Assembly: GCA_900767415.1 (NCBI GenBank)
Contig: CAAFYZ010000036.1
Location: 1 to 64,000, forward strand
DNA from: Clostridia bacterium
Lineage (GTDB): Bacteria; Bacillota; Clostridia; Oscillospirales; CAG-272
DNA length: 64,000 nucleotides
Direction of reading: 5' to 3'
Shown: one piece after another, positions 48,868 through 57,717 of the stretch
How the letters are laid out: each line of letters opens with the position of its first letter
Position numbering within the stretch: position 1 is the first letter of the stretch
Translations under genes and position numbers: made by a program
The notes under the pieces: generated by a model
Databases searched by the model: none
Seen by the model: the letters and a program-made list of their open reading frames with translations, nothing else
Told to the model about the DNA's origin: nothing

Positions 48868-50388
48868 ATGAATGAAACCAAAAACGAGGCCGCTCCGGTG
48901 CTTCTCCGCATGGAAGGCATCGAAAAGGTCTTTCCCGGTGTCCGCGCGCTCGACGGAGTCAATCTGACGGTCAGAGCGGGCACGGTTCACGCGCTCATGG
49001 GAGAGAACGGAGCGGGGAAATCCACGCTGATGAAATGCCTGTTCGGCGTCTATGCAAAGGACGGCGGGCACATTTATCTCGAAGGAAAAGAAATCAATTT
49101 TCATCATGCCAAAGAAGCACTGGAAAACGGTGTTGCCATGGTACATCAGGAACTGAATCAGGCGCTCAAACGCAACGTGATGGACAACATGTGGCTCGGT
49201 CGTTTCCCGACCGTGGCACGCGGGATTCCTCTCACGAGCGAAAAGAAGATGTATGCCGCAACGAAAGAGATCTTCGACCGTCTCGGTATCGACGTCGATC
49301 CGCGGACGATCATGGGAAAACTCCCGGTCTCCAAACGGCAGATGGTGGAGATCGCCAAAGCCGTCTCTTACAATGCCAAAGTCATCGTCTTCGACGAACC
49401 GACCTCTTCTCTGACCGAGGACGAGGTTGAGCACCTCTTCCGCATCATCAATATGTTGCGCGACGAAGGGTGCGGGATTATTTATATCTCTCATAAAATG
49501 AAGGAAATTCTCGAAATTTCCGACGAGGTCACGGTCATGCGCGACGGTAAGTGGATCGCCACGCGCGACGCAAAAGACCTGACGACCGACGAGATCATCA
49601 AACTGATGGTCGGTCGTGAACTGACCAACATTTACCCCCCGAAAACAAACAAGGTGGGAGACGTGCTCCTCGAGGTGGAGCATCTGACCGCCCTGTATTC
49701 TAAATTGACCGATGTCTCTTTCCGGGCGCACAGAGGAGAGATCATCGGCGTTGCGGGGCTTGACGGCTCGGGCAGAACCGAACTGCTGGAAAATATCTAC
49801 GGTACCGCGACGAGAAAGTCGGGTACGTTGACGTTGGACGGCAAGCCGATCAAGAACCGCTCCGCGCGGGAATCCATCAAAAACGGCTTTGCTCTGCTGA
49901 CGGAAGAACGGCGCGCAACCGGCATTTTCGGGATACTGAATATCCGCGAGAACGCCACGATCGCCAGTCTTGACAAAGATAGGAAAGGGCCTTTTCTGAG
50001 CGAGAAGAAACGCAAAGAAAGCACCGACTGGGTGATCCGGTCGATGCGTGTCAAGACGCCGTCGCAGGAAACGAAGATTCGTTCGCTCTCCGGCGGCAAC
50101 CAGCAGAAGGTTATTCTCGGACGCTGGCTTCTGACCGATCCGACGGTACTTCTGCTTGACGAACCGACACGAGGTATCGATGTCGGCGCGAAATACGAAA
50201 TTTACCAACTGATCATCGATCTTGCCGCGAAGGGCAAGACGGTTCTCATGGTATCCGGCGAAATGCCCGAACTGCTCGGCGTATGCGACCGGATTCTGGT
50301 CATGTCCGGCGGTCGCCTCGCCGGGGAAGTGGATGCCGCAACGGCAACCCAGGAAGAGATCATGACCCTTGCCGCCAAATATGTATAA
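48868..50388 (+). CDS. mglA: Sugar ABC transporter ATPase
   Basis: This 506-residue protein has two fused ABC domains typical of MglA/RbsA: first Walker A GENGAGKST, signature VSKRQMVEIAKA, Walker B VIVFDEPTSSL; second domain with the degenerate Walker A GLDGSGRTE, intact signature LSGGNQQKVILGRWL and LLLDEPTRGID. This asymmetry is normal for the family. Start ATG at 48868 with AGGAAA upstream. It energises uptake with MglC. Confidence 0.93.
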   Translation: MNETKNEAAPVLLRMEGIEKVFPGVRALDGVNLTVRAGTVHALMGENGAGKSTLMKCLFGVYAKDGGHIYLEGKEINFHHAKEALENGVAMVHQELNQALKRNVMDNMWLGRFPTVARGIPLTSEKKMYAATKEIFDRLGIDVDPRTIMGKLPVSKRQMVEIAKAVSYNAKVIVFDEPTSSLTEDEVEHLFRIINMLRDEGCGIIYISHKMKEILEISDEVTVMRDGKWIATRDAKDLTTDEIIKLMVGRELTNIYPPKTNKVGDVLLEVEHLTALYSKLTDVSFRAHRGEIIGVAGLDGSGRTELLENIYGTATRKSGTLTLDGKPIKNRSARESIKNGFALLTEERRATGIFGILNIRENATIASLDKDRKGPFLSEKKRKESTDWVIRSMRVKTPSQETKIRSLSGGNQQKVILGRWLLTDPTVLLLDEPTRGIDVGAKYEIYQLIIDLAAKGKTVLMVSGEMPELLGVCDRILVMSGGRLAGEVDAATATQEEIMTLAAKYV

Positions 50389-50402
50389 GGAGGAATCTTT
50401 CC

Positions 50403-51491
50403 ATGTCAAACGAAACCACTACCAAACGCAAGAGCCGTCTTTTGCTCTGGTTTGAAAATTTCCGTGCACAGTCCCCGGCAGACAAACGCAGAACGATCAC
50501 CGATCTGCTCTTCAACAACGCCATGTATATCATCATCTTCGTCGCGATCGTTTACGTCGCGATCCGGGTGCCGGCGTTCCTTTCCGTCTCCTCTATCGTC
50601 AACATTATCTCCCTGACCGCCGCCAAACTTCCGATTGCTCTCGGTATCGGCGGTGCGATCGTGCTGACCGGTACCGATATTTCCGCCGGTCGTGCGGTCG
50701 GTCTGACCGCCTGTATCGCGGCGTCTCTTCTTCAGTCGACGACGTACAGCAGCAAGATCTTCCCGAACATCGGGGTCATGCCGCTCCCGCTCGTACTTCT
50801 GGCGGTGATCGTGGTCGGCGCGCTGATCGGACTCGTGAACGGATTCTTCGTCGCGAAGTTCAAACTCCATCCCTTCATCGTCACCCTGTCGACGCAGCTG
50901 ATCCTCTTCGGTCTCGTGCTGATGTACCTGATGATCGGCAACAATAACGGTCAGACGCTTTCGGGTCTTGATCCGGTCTATACGGACTTCGTCCGCGGCA
51001 CGCTCTTCAAGATCGGTAACGTTTCAGTCCCCCGTTACGTGCTGTATGCCATTCTTCTGACCGCCCTGATGTGGGTGATCTGGAACAAGACGAAATTCGG
51101 CAAGAATATGTTCGCGGTCGGCTCCAACGAAGAAGCGGCAAACGTCTCGGGCGTCAACGTCTTTTGGACGATCATCATGGTCTTCGTGCTGGCGGGCGTG
51201 ATGTACGGTATCACCGGTTTCATCGACGCCGCGCGTATCGCCTCCATTTCGGCGAACACGGGTCTGAACTATGAGTCCGATGCGATCGCCGCCTGCGTCA
51301 TCGGCGGTGTCTCCTTCGTCGGCGGTACCGGTAAGATCAGCGGCATCGTGGTCGGCGTCTTCCTTCTGCAGATCATCTTCGTCGGTCTGAACTTCCTCTC
51401 CGTCGATCAGAATATGCTCTACGTCATCAAAGGCCTGATCATCCTCTTCGCCTGCGCGATCGATATGAGAAAATATCTCGCCAGAAAATAA
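50403..51491 (+). CDS. mglC: Sugar ABC transporter permease
   Basis: This 362-residue protein has about nine membrane helices and the family motifs GGAIVLTGTDISAGRAVGLTA, FFVAKFKLHPFIVTLSTQLI, GSNEEAANVSGVNV and CVIGGVSFVGGTGKISG. It has AAGGAGG upstream, 12 bp after mglA. The N-terminal 35 residues are cytoplasmic and basic. Confidence 0.93.
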   Translation: MSNETTTKRKSRLLLWFENFRAQSPADKRRTITDLLFNNAMYIIIFVAIVYVAIRVPAFLSVSSIVNIISLTAAKLPIALGIGGAIVLTGTDISAGRAVGLTACIAASLLQSTTYSSKIFPNIGVMPLPLVLLAVIVVGALIGLVNGFFVAKFKLHPFIVTLSTQLILFGLVLMYLMIGNNNGQTLSGLDPVYTDFVRGTLFKIGNVSVPRYVLYAILLTALMWVIWNKTKFGKNMFAVGSNEEAANVSGVNVFWTIIMVFVLAGVMYGITGFIDAARIASISANTGLNYESDAIAACVIGGVSFVGGTGKISGIVVGVFLLQIIFVGLNFLSVDQNMLYVIKGLIILFACAIDMRKYLARK

Positions 51492-51755
51492 AACATTTCG
51501 GAGACGTGAGGACCCCTCCCCGGGAGGGGTACCTCCTCTCCGTGATTTTCCGGAGCCGAGGACACTCCCACGGGAAGGGACGGTGTCCCGTCGGCGGATG
51601 GAGCGGGGCAGTGTTCCGTCCTCGGTTTCGGAAAGTTACCTTCCTTCTTCCTGCCATGCAGGAGGAAGAAAAAACGACCTATTTTTCGGAAACGAAAAGA
51701 AAACATACGGCAGAACGAAAAAACGCCGCACGGATGATCGCGAAAGGAGCAGAGT
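51492..51755. other. Hairpin-rich spacer after mglC
   Basis: No gene. A 9-bp stem (51512-51520 with 51522-51530, ACCCCTCCC/GGGAGGGGT), a CTCCG/CGGAG dyad, a GACAC/GTGTC dyad and an imperfect CTTCTTCCTGC/GCAGGAGGAAG stem near 51645-51670 followed by A's. One or more may end mglC transcription. No clear promoter for the following gene was seen. Confidence 0.45.
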
Positions 51756-52142
51756 ATGGGACAGAACACGGAACAAAATACGGAACAGAATACGGAACAG
51801 ACCGGCACGCCGCGCCCGAAGGGCGGGCTGTACGCCAAGATTAAAATGTCGGTAAAAACCGCGAATATCCTCGTGGCGGTGCTGGCGGTTGCGCTGGTCG
51901 GTGTTTTGATTTTCGCGAGTCTGCATAACGGCTTTACGGTCACCTTCGACACCGGGGGCGGGACGGCGGTGGAGAGTGTGAAGGTTCTTCACGGTGAGAC
52001 ACTTCCCGCACAGAGCGCGCCGACGCGGGAAGGATACGTGTTCACCGGTTGGTACACCGACCGTGCCTGTACCGCCAAGTGGAACGAGGGGGATGCTGTC
52101 ACCGGCAGTATGACCCTTTATGCGGGTTGGGCAGAGAAATAG
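51756..52142 (+). CDS. Small membrane-anchored InlB-repeat protein
   Basis: This 128-residue protein has an N-terminal tandem NTEQ repeat (encoded by three 12-bp DNA repeats at 51768-51803), a basic segment, a membrane helix at about 36-56, and one Listeria-Bacteroides/InlB B repeat (FTVTFDTGGGTAVESVKVLHG, GYVFTGWYTD, MTLYAGWAEK). It probably exposes a single beta-grasp-like repeat on the cell surface. GAAAGGAG precedes the ATG and a terminator follows. Function is unknown. Confidence 0.78.
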   Translation: MGQNTEQNTEQNTEQTGTPRPKGGLYAKIKMSVKTANILVAVLAVALVGVLIFASLHNGFTVTFDTGGGTAVESVKVLHGETLPAQSAPTREGYVFTGWYTDRACTAKWNEGDAVTGSMTLYAGWAEK

Positions 52143-52144
52143 AC

Positions 52145-52182
52145 AAAAGGGACGGCAGATCCGAAAGGATGCCGTCCCTTTT
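52145..52182 (+). terminator. Terminator after the InlB-repeat gene
   Basis: A 12-bp stem AAAAGGGACGGC/GCCGTCCCTTTT followed by more T's, with an inner ATCC/GGAT hairpin. Confidence 0.85.
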
Positions 52183-52214
52183 TCTTTCCGCCCCTTCTTC
52201 GTTACAATTTCTGC

Positions 52215-52242
52215 TTGATTTTTTCAAAAAAAATGGTATAAT
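52215..52242 (+). promoter_or_regulatory. Promoter of the regulator/kinase operon
   Basis: TTGATT (52215-52220), 16-bp spacer, perfect TATAAT (52237-52242), 30 bp before the response-regulator ATG. Confidence 0.65.
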
Positions 52243-52271
52243 AAAAGCAGTATCGGGCGAAAAAGGGGGAT

Positions 52272-53879
52272 ATGGCTTTGAAATACACCGTTCTTGTAGT
52301 GGATGACGAGCAGGAACAGCGACAGGCGCTCATCCGGCGCGTGCGTTGGGACGCGGCGGGATTTGAAGTGGTGGGAGAAGCGGAGAACGGCGTGGAAGCG
52401 CTGGATCTTGTCGACGAGCTGGAACCCGACCTCATTCTGACCGACATCCGGATGCCGATGATCTCGGGGCTCGAACTTGCCGGCAGGGTGCGTGAGATGC
52501 GCCCGGCGACGCAGGTCGTCATTCTCAGCGGTTACGACAGTTTTGAATACGCGCGCACCGCGATCGAATACAACATCATCAGCTACCTGCTGAAACCGAT
52601 CTCGTCCGACGAAATGTCCGAGGCACTCTTCGAAATTCATCGGAAAATGGACGAAAGATTGGGGCAGTTATTCCCTGCGCAGGACCCCGACCTGCAGGCG
52701 CAGCTTCGCCGCCTGCGTATCAACGAGTTTTTGCTTCCTCTTTTTCTCGGCAGTAACGAGTCGAGACAGAACGACGCCGACCTTCTGCGCCATGCGGAAT
52801 CGCTCGGTGTCGTGGAAGAGAACGCGGCGTCCCCCCGTTTTTGCGTTCTCGTATCGAAATTCAAGAGCGAAGACGGCGTCTATATCGCCGACGCGCGTCA
52901 TGCCGAGTTCGTCGGCAATATTTTTCACCGCCACGGACTGAAGACGACGGGGCTTGTCGCCTATCAGCGCGTCATCACGCTGGTGACGCTCGGCGGCACG
53001 GGGAAATCGGAGAACCTTCTGGAACTTCCGCTGACCGAAATCGTGCAGACCGCGCGTCGTCTGCAAAGGGAGCACTGCACCATCGGCGTCAGCCGTGAAT
53101 TTAGTGCACTTTCCGACTGTTCCGACGCTTATTATCAGGCAGTAACCGCAAGACGCTATACGTCGGACGGTGCCGGCGACATCCGTTTTATCGACGACCA
53201 GGAAAAAAACGAGGAGTTCGCCATCGACCAGGCGGAGAAGACCGCCGCCATGCTCGAACAGCTGCTCAAAGTCGGGACGGAGGATCGCTTGACGGATTTT
53301 ATCGAGGGACTTTACCGCCACAGCACCCCGGAGAACGCGAATCTCATGATCGCGCAGATCATCGCGACGGCGTGCCGCGTTGTCGGCTCTCTTTCGGAAC
53401 AGCCGGACGCCATGCACTTGCTCGCCTCCAACCCCCTCTTTTCCCGCATCACCGCGAACAGCTCGGAGGAGGCGACGAAACAGGAGATCCTCGACTTCTG
53501 CCGAAGGGCACAGACGCTGATCACGCAATCCCGCAAAAGAGACTCCGACGTGCTCTGTGATCGCGTGGTCGAGATCATCGACGGGAAGTATTCCGACGAG
53601 GAACTCTCGCTTGTGAGCGTCAGCGGAGAACTCGCCGTCAGTCCGAACTATCTCAGCGCGCTGATTAAAAAAGTCAAGAAGAAGAACTTCATCACGCTCC
53701 TGACCGAGCGTCGGATGAAGGCGGCATACGATATGCTGGTCTGTACCAATATGCGGATTCAGGAGATCACCGAGCGGTGCGGGTACAGCGATCAGCACTA
53801 CTTCAGTTATTGCTTCAAAAAATTCTACGGGGAATCGCCGAACCGCGTGCGTCAGCAAAACAGCGGCGGACAACTCTGA
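52272..53879 (+). CDS. YesN-type response regulator with AraC DNA-binding domain
   Basis: This 535-residue protein has a receiver domain at 1-125 with acidic pair D11-D12, phosphoacceptor D58 (LILTDIRMP) and lysine in LLKPIS at about 107. A central region of about 300 residues follows, then a C-terminal AraC-type double helix-turn-helix at about 435-530 (SVSGELAVSPNYLSALIKK, MRIQEITERCGYSDQHYFSYCFKKFYGESPNRVR). It likely activates the nearby mglBAC importer when phosphorylated by the next gene's kinase. AAAGGGGG precedes the ATG. Confidence 0.92.
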   Translation: MALKYTVLVVDDEQEQRQALIRRVRWDAAGFEVVGEAENGVEALDLVDELEPDLILTDIRMPMISGLELAGRVREMRPATQVVILSGYDSFEYARTAIEYNIISYLLKPISSDEMSEALFEIHRKMDERLGQLFPAQDPDLQAQLRRLRINEFLLPLFLGSNESRQNDADLLRHAESLGVVEENAASPRFCVLVSKFKSEDGVYIADARHAEFVGNIFHRHGLKTTGLVAYQRVITLVTLGGTGKSENLLELPLTEIVQTARRLQREHCTIGVSREFSALSDCSDAYYQAVTARRYTSDGAGDIRFIDDQEKNEEFAIDQAEKTAAMLEQLLKVGTEDRLTDFIEGLYRHSTPENANLMIAQIIATACRVVGSLSEQPDAMHLLASNPLFSRITANSSEEATKQEILDFCRRAQTLITQSRKRDSDVLCDRVVEIIDGKYSDEELSLVSVSGELAVSPNYLSALIKKVKKKNFITLLTERRMKAAYDMLVCTNMRIQEITERCGYSDQHYFSYCFKKFYGESPNRVRQQNSGGQL

Positions 53880-53890
53880 AGGAGGGACTC

Positions 53891-55627
53891 ATGCGAAAAA
53901 AGCATATCGGTAAACTCCGACTCCGCACCATCACCGTCCTCTCGGTGACCGTTGCCATGCTGATTGCCGTGACGATCTGCATGACGGTGTTCGCCACCGT
54001 GTACAGTACCACCGTCCGTCAGGACGCGCGCGTCAGCGCGTCGCAGACCGTCGAGCAGGCGGCGACGGCGGTCAGCAACCGACTGGAAGACATGAAAGAA
54101 AAACTGAACGCCGTCAGTGCCATGGTCATGGAGGAGGCGACGCCGGAAGTCTTCCGTACGCGGATTGCGGCGTTGACTTCGATCGAGCGCGAGATTTTTG
54201 CCGTCACGGTCTATGACGCGGACGGCGGCATTCTTGCCTCGGTCGGCAGCGGATACCGATTGAAAGAACAGCCGAAAAAGGATCTTTCCTTCGATCGGGA
54301 AGGGTATGAAAAGTCCGACGGATTCTATCTGTCCGCCCCGCACGTCCAGACGCTTTACGAAGGGATCTATCCCTGGGTCGTCACGCTGGCACAGCGCACG
54401 ACAGAACCCGTCTTCGGCACGGGCGTCTATATCGCCATCGACTTTCGCTTTTCCGAACTTGCCGGGTATATCGACAAGGTCGGCGTCGGCAGACACGGCT
54501 ATTGTTATATCGCGGACAACGACGGCAATCTCGTTTATCACCCGCAGCAGCAACTGATCTTTTCCGACCTGCGGGCAGAAGACACCGAATGTCTCTTTTC
54601 ACTCGCGGACGGCGTATACACCGACGGGTGTGTGATCCGTGCCGTAAAGACCGCGACCGACACCCGCTGGCGCATCGTAGGCGTCAGTTATACCGACGAA
54701 CTTGTGGCGGAGGGGCGCGACCGCATTATCGGGAGCATCTTCATCTCGCTCGCCAGCTGTGCCGTGATCCTGTTTGCCGTATTGCAGGTGTATTCGCACA
54801 TCGTCAGTCGCCCGGTACACGAACTCGCCGACGCGATGAAACGCTTTGAAACTTCCGCCGCGGATTTTCGGTACAGCGGCGGACAGGAGGCGGTGGCGGA
54901 ACTGCATACGCTCTCCGAGAGTTTTGCCCACCTGACGGGGCGCGTGCGGGAACTGATGGAGCAGGTCAGAGAAGAAGAGACCGCCCTGCGTAAAACCGAG
55001 CTGAAAGCGTTGCAGGCGCAGATCAATCCGCACTTTCTTTACAACACGCTCGATTCGATCCAGTGGATGTGCGAGCAGGGAAAAACCGAAGAAGCCACAA
55101 AGATGATAGGGGCACTCGCCCGTCTTTTCCGTATCAGCATCAGCCGCGGGCACGAGCTGATCCCGCTTGAAAGCGAACTCCGGCACGCGGAAAGTTATCT
55201 CGTCATTCAGAGTTACCGTTACCGCAACCAGTTTTCCTATCGGTTCGACGTGGACGGTACACTGCTTCATTATCTTTGCAATAAAATTACGATTCAGCCG
55301 CTGATCGAGAACGCCATTTACCACGGCATCGACCGCATGGTGGACGAAGGGGAGATCGTGATCTCGGTGCAGACCGCGCCCGATAACACGGACGACATTC
55401 TCATTACGGTATCCGACAACGGGATCGGCATGACCGAAGAGCAGTGTCGGAAGATCCTGCAAAAGGAAAAGAGCGATTCCGGCGGCATCGGCGTCAAGAA
55501 CGTCAACGACCGACTGAAAATCTGGTTCGGCGAGCGATACGGGATTACCCTGCGGAGCGAGCCGGACGTGGGGACGACGGTCATCGTCCGGATCCCGAAA
55601 GTCGAAGAGGAGGTGGAACACCGATGA
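53891..55627 (+). CDS. YesM-type sensor histidine kinase
   Basis: This 578-residue protein has transmembrane helices at about 12-34 and 280-302 flanking an extracellular dCache-like sensor (GVGRHGYCYIADNDGNLVYHP at about 198). A HAMP domain, the His_kinase motif LQAQINPHFLYNTLDSIQW with H381, and an HATPase domain (PLIENAIYHGI, DNGIGM, GIGVKNVNDRL) follow. AAGGAGGG precedes the ATG at 53891. It overlaps the next lipoprotein gene by 4 bp, which suggests the lipoprotein presents the sugar to its sensor domain. Confidence 0.93.
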   Translation: MRKKHIGKLRLRTITVLSVTVAMLIAVTICMTVFATVYSTTVRQDARVSASQTVEQAATAVSNRLEDMKEKLNAVSAMVMEEATPEVFRTRIAALTSIEREIFAVTVYDADGGILASVGSGYRLKEQPKKDLSFDREGYEKSDGFYLSAPHVQTLYEGIYPWVVTLAQRTTEPVFGTGVYIAIDFRFSELAGYIDKVGVGRHGYCYIADNDGNLVYHPQQQLIFSDLRAEDTECLFSLADGVYTDGCVIRAVKTATDTRWRIVGVSYTDELVAEGRDRIIGSIFISLASCAVILFAVLQVYSHIVSRPVHELADAMKRFETSAADFRYSGGQEAVAELHTLSESFAHLTGRVRELMEQVREEETALRKTELKALQAQINPHFLYNTLDSIQWMCEQGKTEEATKMIGALARLFRISISRGHELIPLESELRHAESYLVIQSYRYRNQFSYRFDVDGTLLHYLCNKITIQPLIENAIYHGIDRMVDEGEIVISVQTAPDNTDDILITVSDNGIGMTEEQCRKILQKEKSDSGGIGVKNVNDRLKIWFGERYGITLRSEPDVGTTVIVRIPKVEEEVEHR

Positions 55628-56595
55628 AACAGGTCCGAAAAATCGCGCTTCTCCTTGCTCTTTTGCTCTTTGCTCTCTCCCTTTCTTCCTGCGTCGGAAG
55701 CCGCGACAGGACCGTAAAGATCGCGGTGATCGTCAAAGCGACCGATTCCGACTTCTGGCACGCGGTGCGGGCGGGGGTAGAAGCGGCGGCGATCGAATAC
55801 AATGCGACCGTCACCTTCGAAGGACCTGAAAACGAAGAAGATTACGAGGCACAGAACCGCATGATCGCCGACGCCGTTTTGCGCGGGGTGAACGTGATCG
55901 TGCTTTCGGCGATCGATTACGATCAGAACGCCGACGCCGTGAACGACGCGATCCGCCGCGGCGTGAAGGTCATCACGATCGACAGCAACGTAAACTCCGA
56001 TCTTGTCACGCAGTTCATCGGCACCGACAACTACGAGGCGGGGATCGCCGCCGCGCAGGCCGCCGTTGATTTCACCCCGCCGAGCGGAGCGAAAATCCGT
56101 ATCGGACTGGTCAATTATATGAGCGAAACCGCGAACGGCCGTCGGCGGGAAGAGGGCTTCCGTGCCTATATCGCCTCGGTCGGCAACGCGGAGATCGTCG
56201 CGTCGGTTACCGCCGACAGCAACGAGGCGAGTGCCACCGTCGGTGCAAAACAACTTCTCGAGGCATACCCGGAGATCAATGTGCTGGTCGGATTCAACGA
56301 GTGGATGACGCTCGGCGTCGGCAACGCGATCCGCGAAAAGGGGAAGGCGGAGAGCGTCCGCGGCATCGGCTTCGATTCCAACGTGATCTCCGTCGGAATG
56401 TTGGAGACCGCGGAGATGGACGCCCTGATCGTACAGAACCCCTTCGCCATCGGCTACCTCGGCGTCCGCAACGCCGCGCGTCTCGCCGTTGGCGACGATG
56501 TCGGCAATGCCAAAATTTCCACGGCGATGACGACGGTGACGAAGAAAAATATGTTTGATGCGGATATTCAGAAAATTCTGTTTCGTTTTACCTGA
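55624..56595 (+). CDS. Sugar-binding lipoprotein, probable co-sensor
   Basis: This 323-residue lipoprotein (lipobox LSSC near 23) has a Peripla_BP_4 fold: IAVIVKATDSDFWHAVRAGVEAAA, VIVLSAIDYDQ, IDSNVNSDLVTQFIGTDNYEAG, VLVGFNEWMTLGVG. No permease or ATPase follows. It is ATGA-coupled to the kinase gene, matching the known three-component arrangement (such as XylFII-LytS-YesN) where a binding protein activates the kinase. The ligand is unknown; given the flanking importer, a hexose is plausible. Confidence 0.87.
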   Translation: MKQVRKIALLLALLLFALSLSSCVGSRDRTVKIAVIVKATDSDFWHAVRAGVEAAAIEYNATVTFEGPENEEDYEAQNRMIADAVLRGVNVIVLSAIDYDQNADAVNDAIRRGVKVITIDSNVNSDLVTQFIGTDNYEAGIAAAQAAVDFTPPSGAKIRIGLVNYMSETANGRRREEGFRAYIASVGNAEIVASVTADSNEASATVGAKQLLEAYPEINVLVGFNEWMTLGVGNAIREKGKAESVRGIGFDSNVISVGMLETAEMDALIVQNPFAIGYLGVRNAARLAVGDDVGNAKISTAMTTVTKKNMFDADIQKILFRFT

Positions 56596-56610
56596 AAGGA
56601 GAATTTACCC

Positions 56611-57600
56611 ATGTATACTGCAAAAGGGAACCGCTATGCCGACATGACCTATTCGCGATGCGGGAGATCGGGGCTGAAACTGCCCACTCTCTCCCTCGGA
56701 CTCTGGCACAACTTCGGAGACACGGCTTCGTATGAAAATATGAAGGCCATGTGCTTCACGGCATTCGATCACGGCATCACGCATTTTGACCTTGCCAACA
56801 ACTACGGACCGGAACCGGGGAGCGCGGAGCGCAACTTCGGACGGATCCTGCGCGAAGAATTCGCCGCCTACCGCGACGAGATGATCGTCAGTACGAAGGC
56901 GGGCTATACGATGTGGGACGGCCCTTACGGCGATTACGGCAGTCGCAAGTATCTGCTCGCCAGTCTCGACGCGAGTCTTTCGCGTCTCGGACTGCCGTAT
57001 GTGGACATTTTCTACCACCATCGCCCCGACCCCGACACACCGCTCGAGGAGACGATGGGCGCGCTCGCACAGGCGGTCTTCAGCGGAAAGGCGCTTTACG
57101 CGGGACTCTCCAACTATAACGGAGAACAGCTTCGCCGCGCCGCACAAATCCTCGACGAGCTTCACTGTCCCTTCGTCATCAATCAGAACCGCTACTCCAT
57201 CTTCGACCGCACGATCGAACGGAACGGGTTGAAGGCGACCGCCGCCGAACTCGGGCGCGGGATCATCGCATTCAGTCCGCTCGCACAGGGACTTCTCACC
57301 GATCGGTATCTTGACGGGATCCCGAGCGACAGCCGGATCATGACCGACGGCAGATTCCTTCACGCGGACAGTCTGACCGAAGAAAAACTCGCGAAGATCC
57401 GTGCCCTTTCCGACATCGCCGCCGCCCGCGGGCAGTCGCTCGCGCAGATGGCGCTCGCATGGGATCTGCGGGACGGCGTCGTCACCTCGGTGCTGATCGG
57501 CGCATCAAAGCCGTCGCAGATTCTCGACAACCTCGGTGCCCTTGCGAACACGCACTTTTCGGAAGACGAGCTTGCCGCGATCGACAAACTCGGCGGCTGA
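56611..57600 (+). CDS. Aldo-keto reductase (YghZ-like)
   Basis: This 329-residue TIM-barrel oxidoreductase has YSRCGRSGLKLPTLSLGLWHNFG, the catalytic tyrosine in DLANNYGPEPGSAE, VSTKAGYTMWDGPYGDYGSRKYL, HRPDPDTPLEETM and IAFSPLAQGLLTDRYL with C-terminal cofactor site VLIGASKPSQI. YghZ-type enzymes reduce L-glyceraldehyde 3-phosphate, methylglyoxal or other aldehydes with NADPH. It lies 15 bp after the sensor operon and ends at a terminator, so it is probably co-expressed with sugar sensing. Confidence 0.9.
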   Translation: MYTAKGNRYADMTYSRCGRSGLKLPTLSLGLWHNFGDTASYENMKAMCFTAFDHGITHFDLANNYGPEPGSAERNFGRILREEFAAYRDEMIVSTKAGYTMWDGPYGDYGSRKYLLASLDASLSRLGLPYVDIFYHHRPDPDTPLEETMGALAQAVFSGKALYAGLSNYNGEQLRRAAQILDELHCPFVINQNRYSIFDRTIERNGLKATAAELGRGIIAFSPLAQGLLTDRYLDGIPSDSRIMTDGRFLHADSLTEEKLAKIRALSDIAAARGQSLAQMALAWDLRDGVVTSVLIGASKPSQILDNLGALANTHFSEDELAAIDKLGG

Positions 57601-57650
57601 GAGGAAAATCCCCGTCCGAACCCCGTAAAAATCCGTCGCAAATCCGACGA

Positions 57651-57683
57651 AAAAAGAGACTGTCAAGAAGGCAGTCTCTTTTT
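57651..57683. terminator. Bidirectional terminator
   Basis: A 12-bp stem AAAAAGAGACTG/CAGTCTCTTTTT with a 9-nt loop lies between the aldo-keto reductase (+) and the radical SAM gene (-). Confidence 0.85.
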
Positions 57684-57717
57684 GCATAGCATTGCTTTGC
57701 ATGAGAACAAAGTTTTC

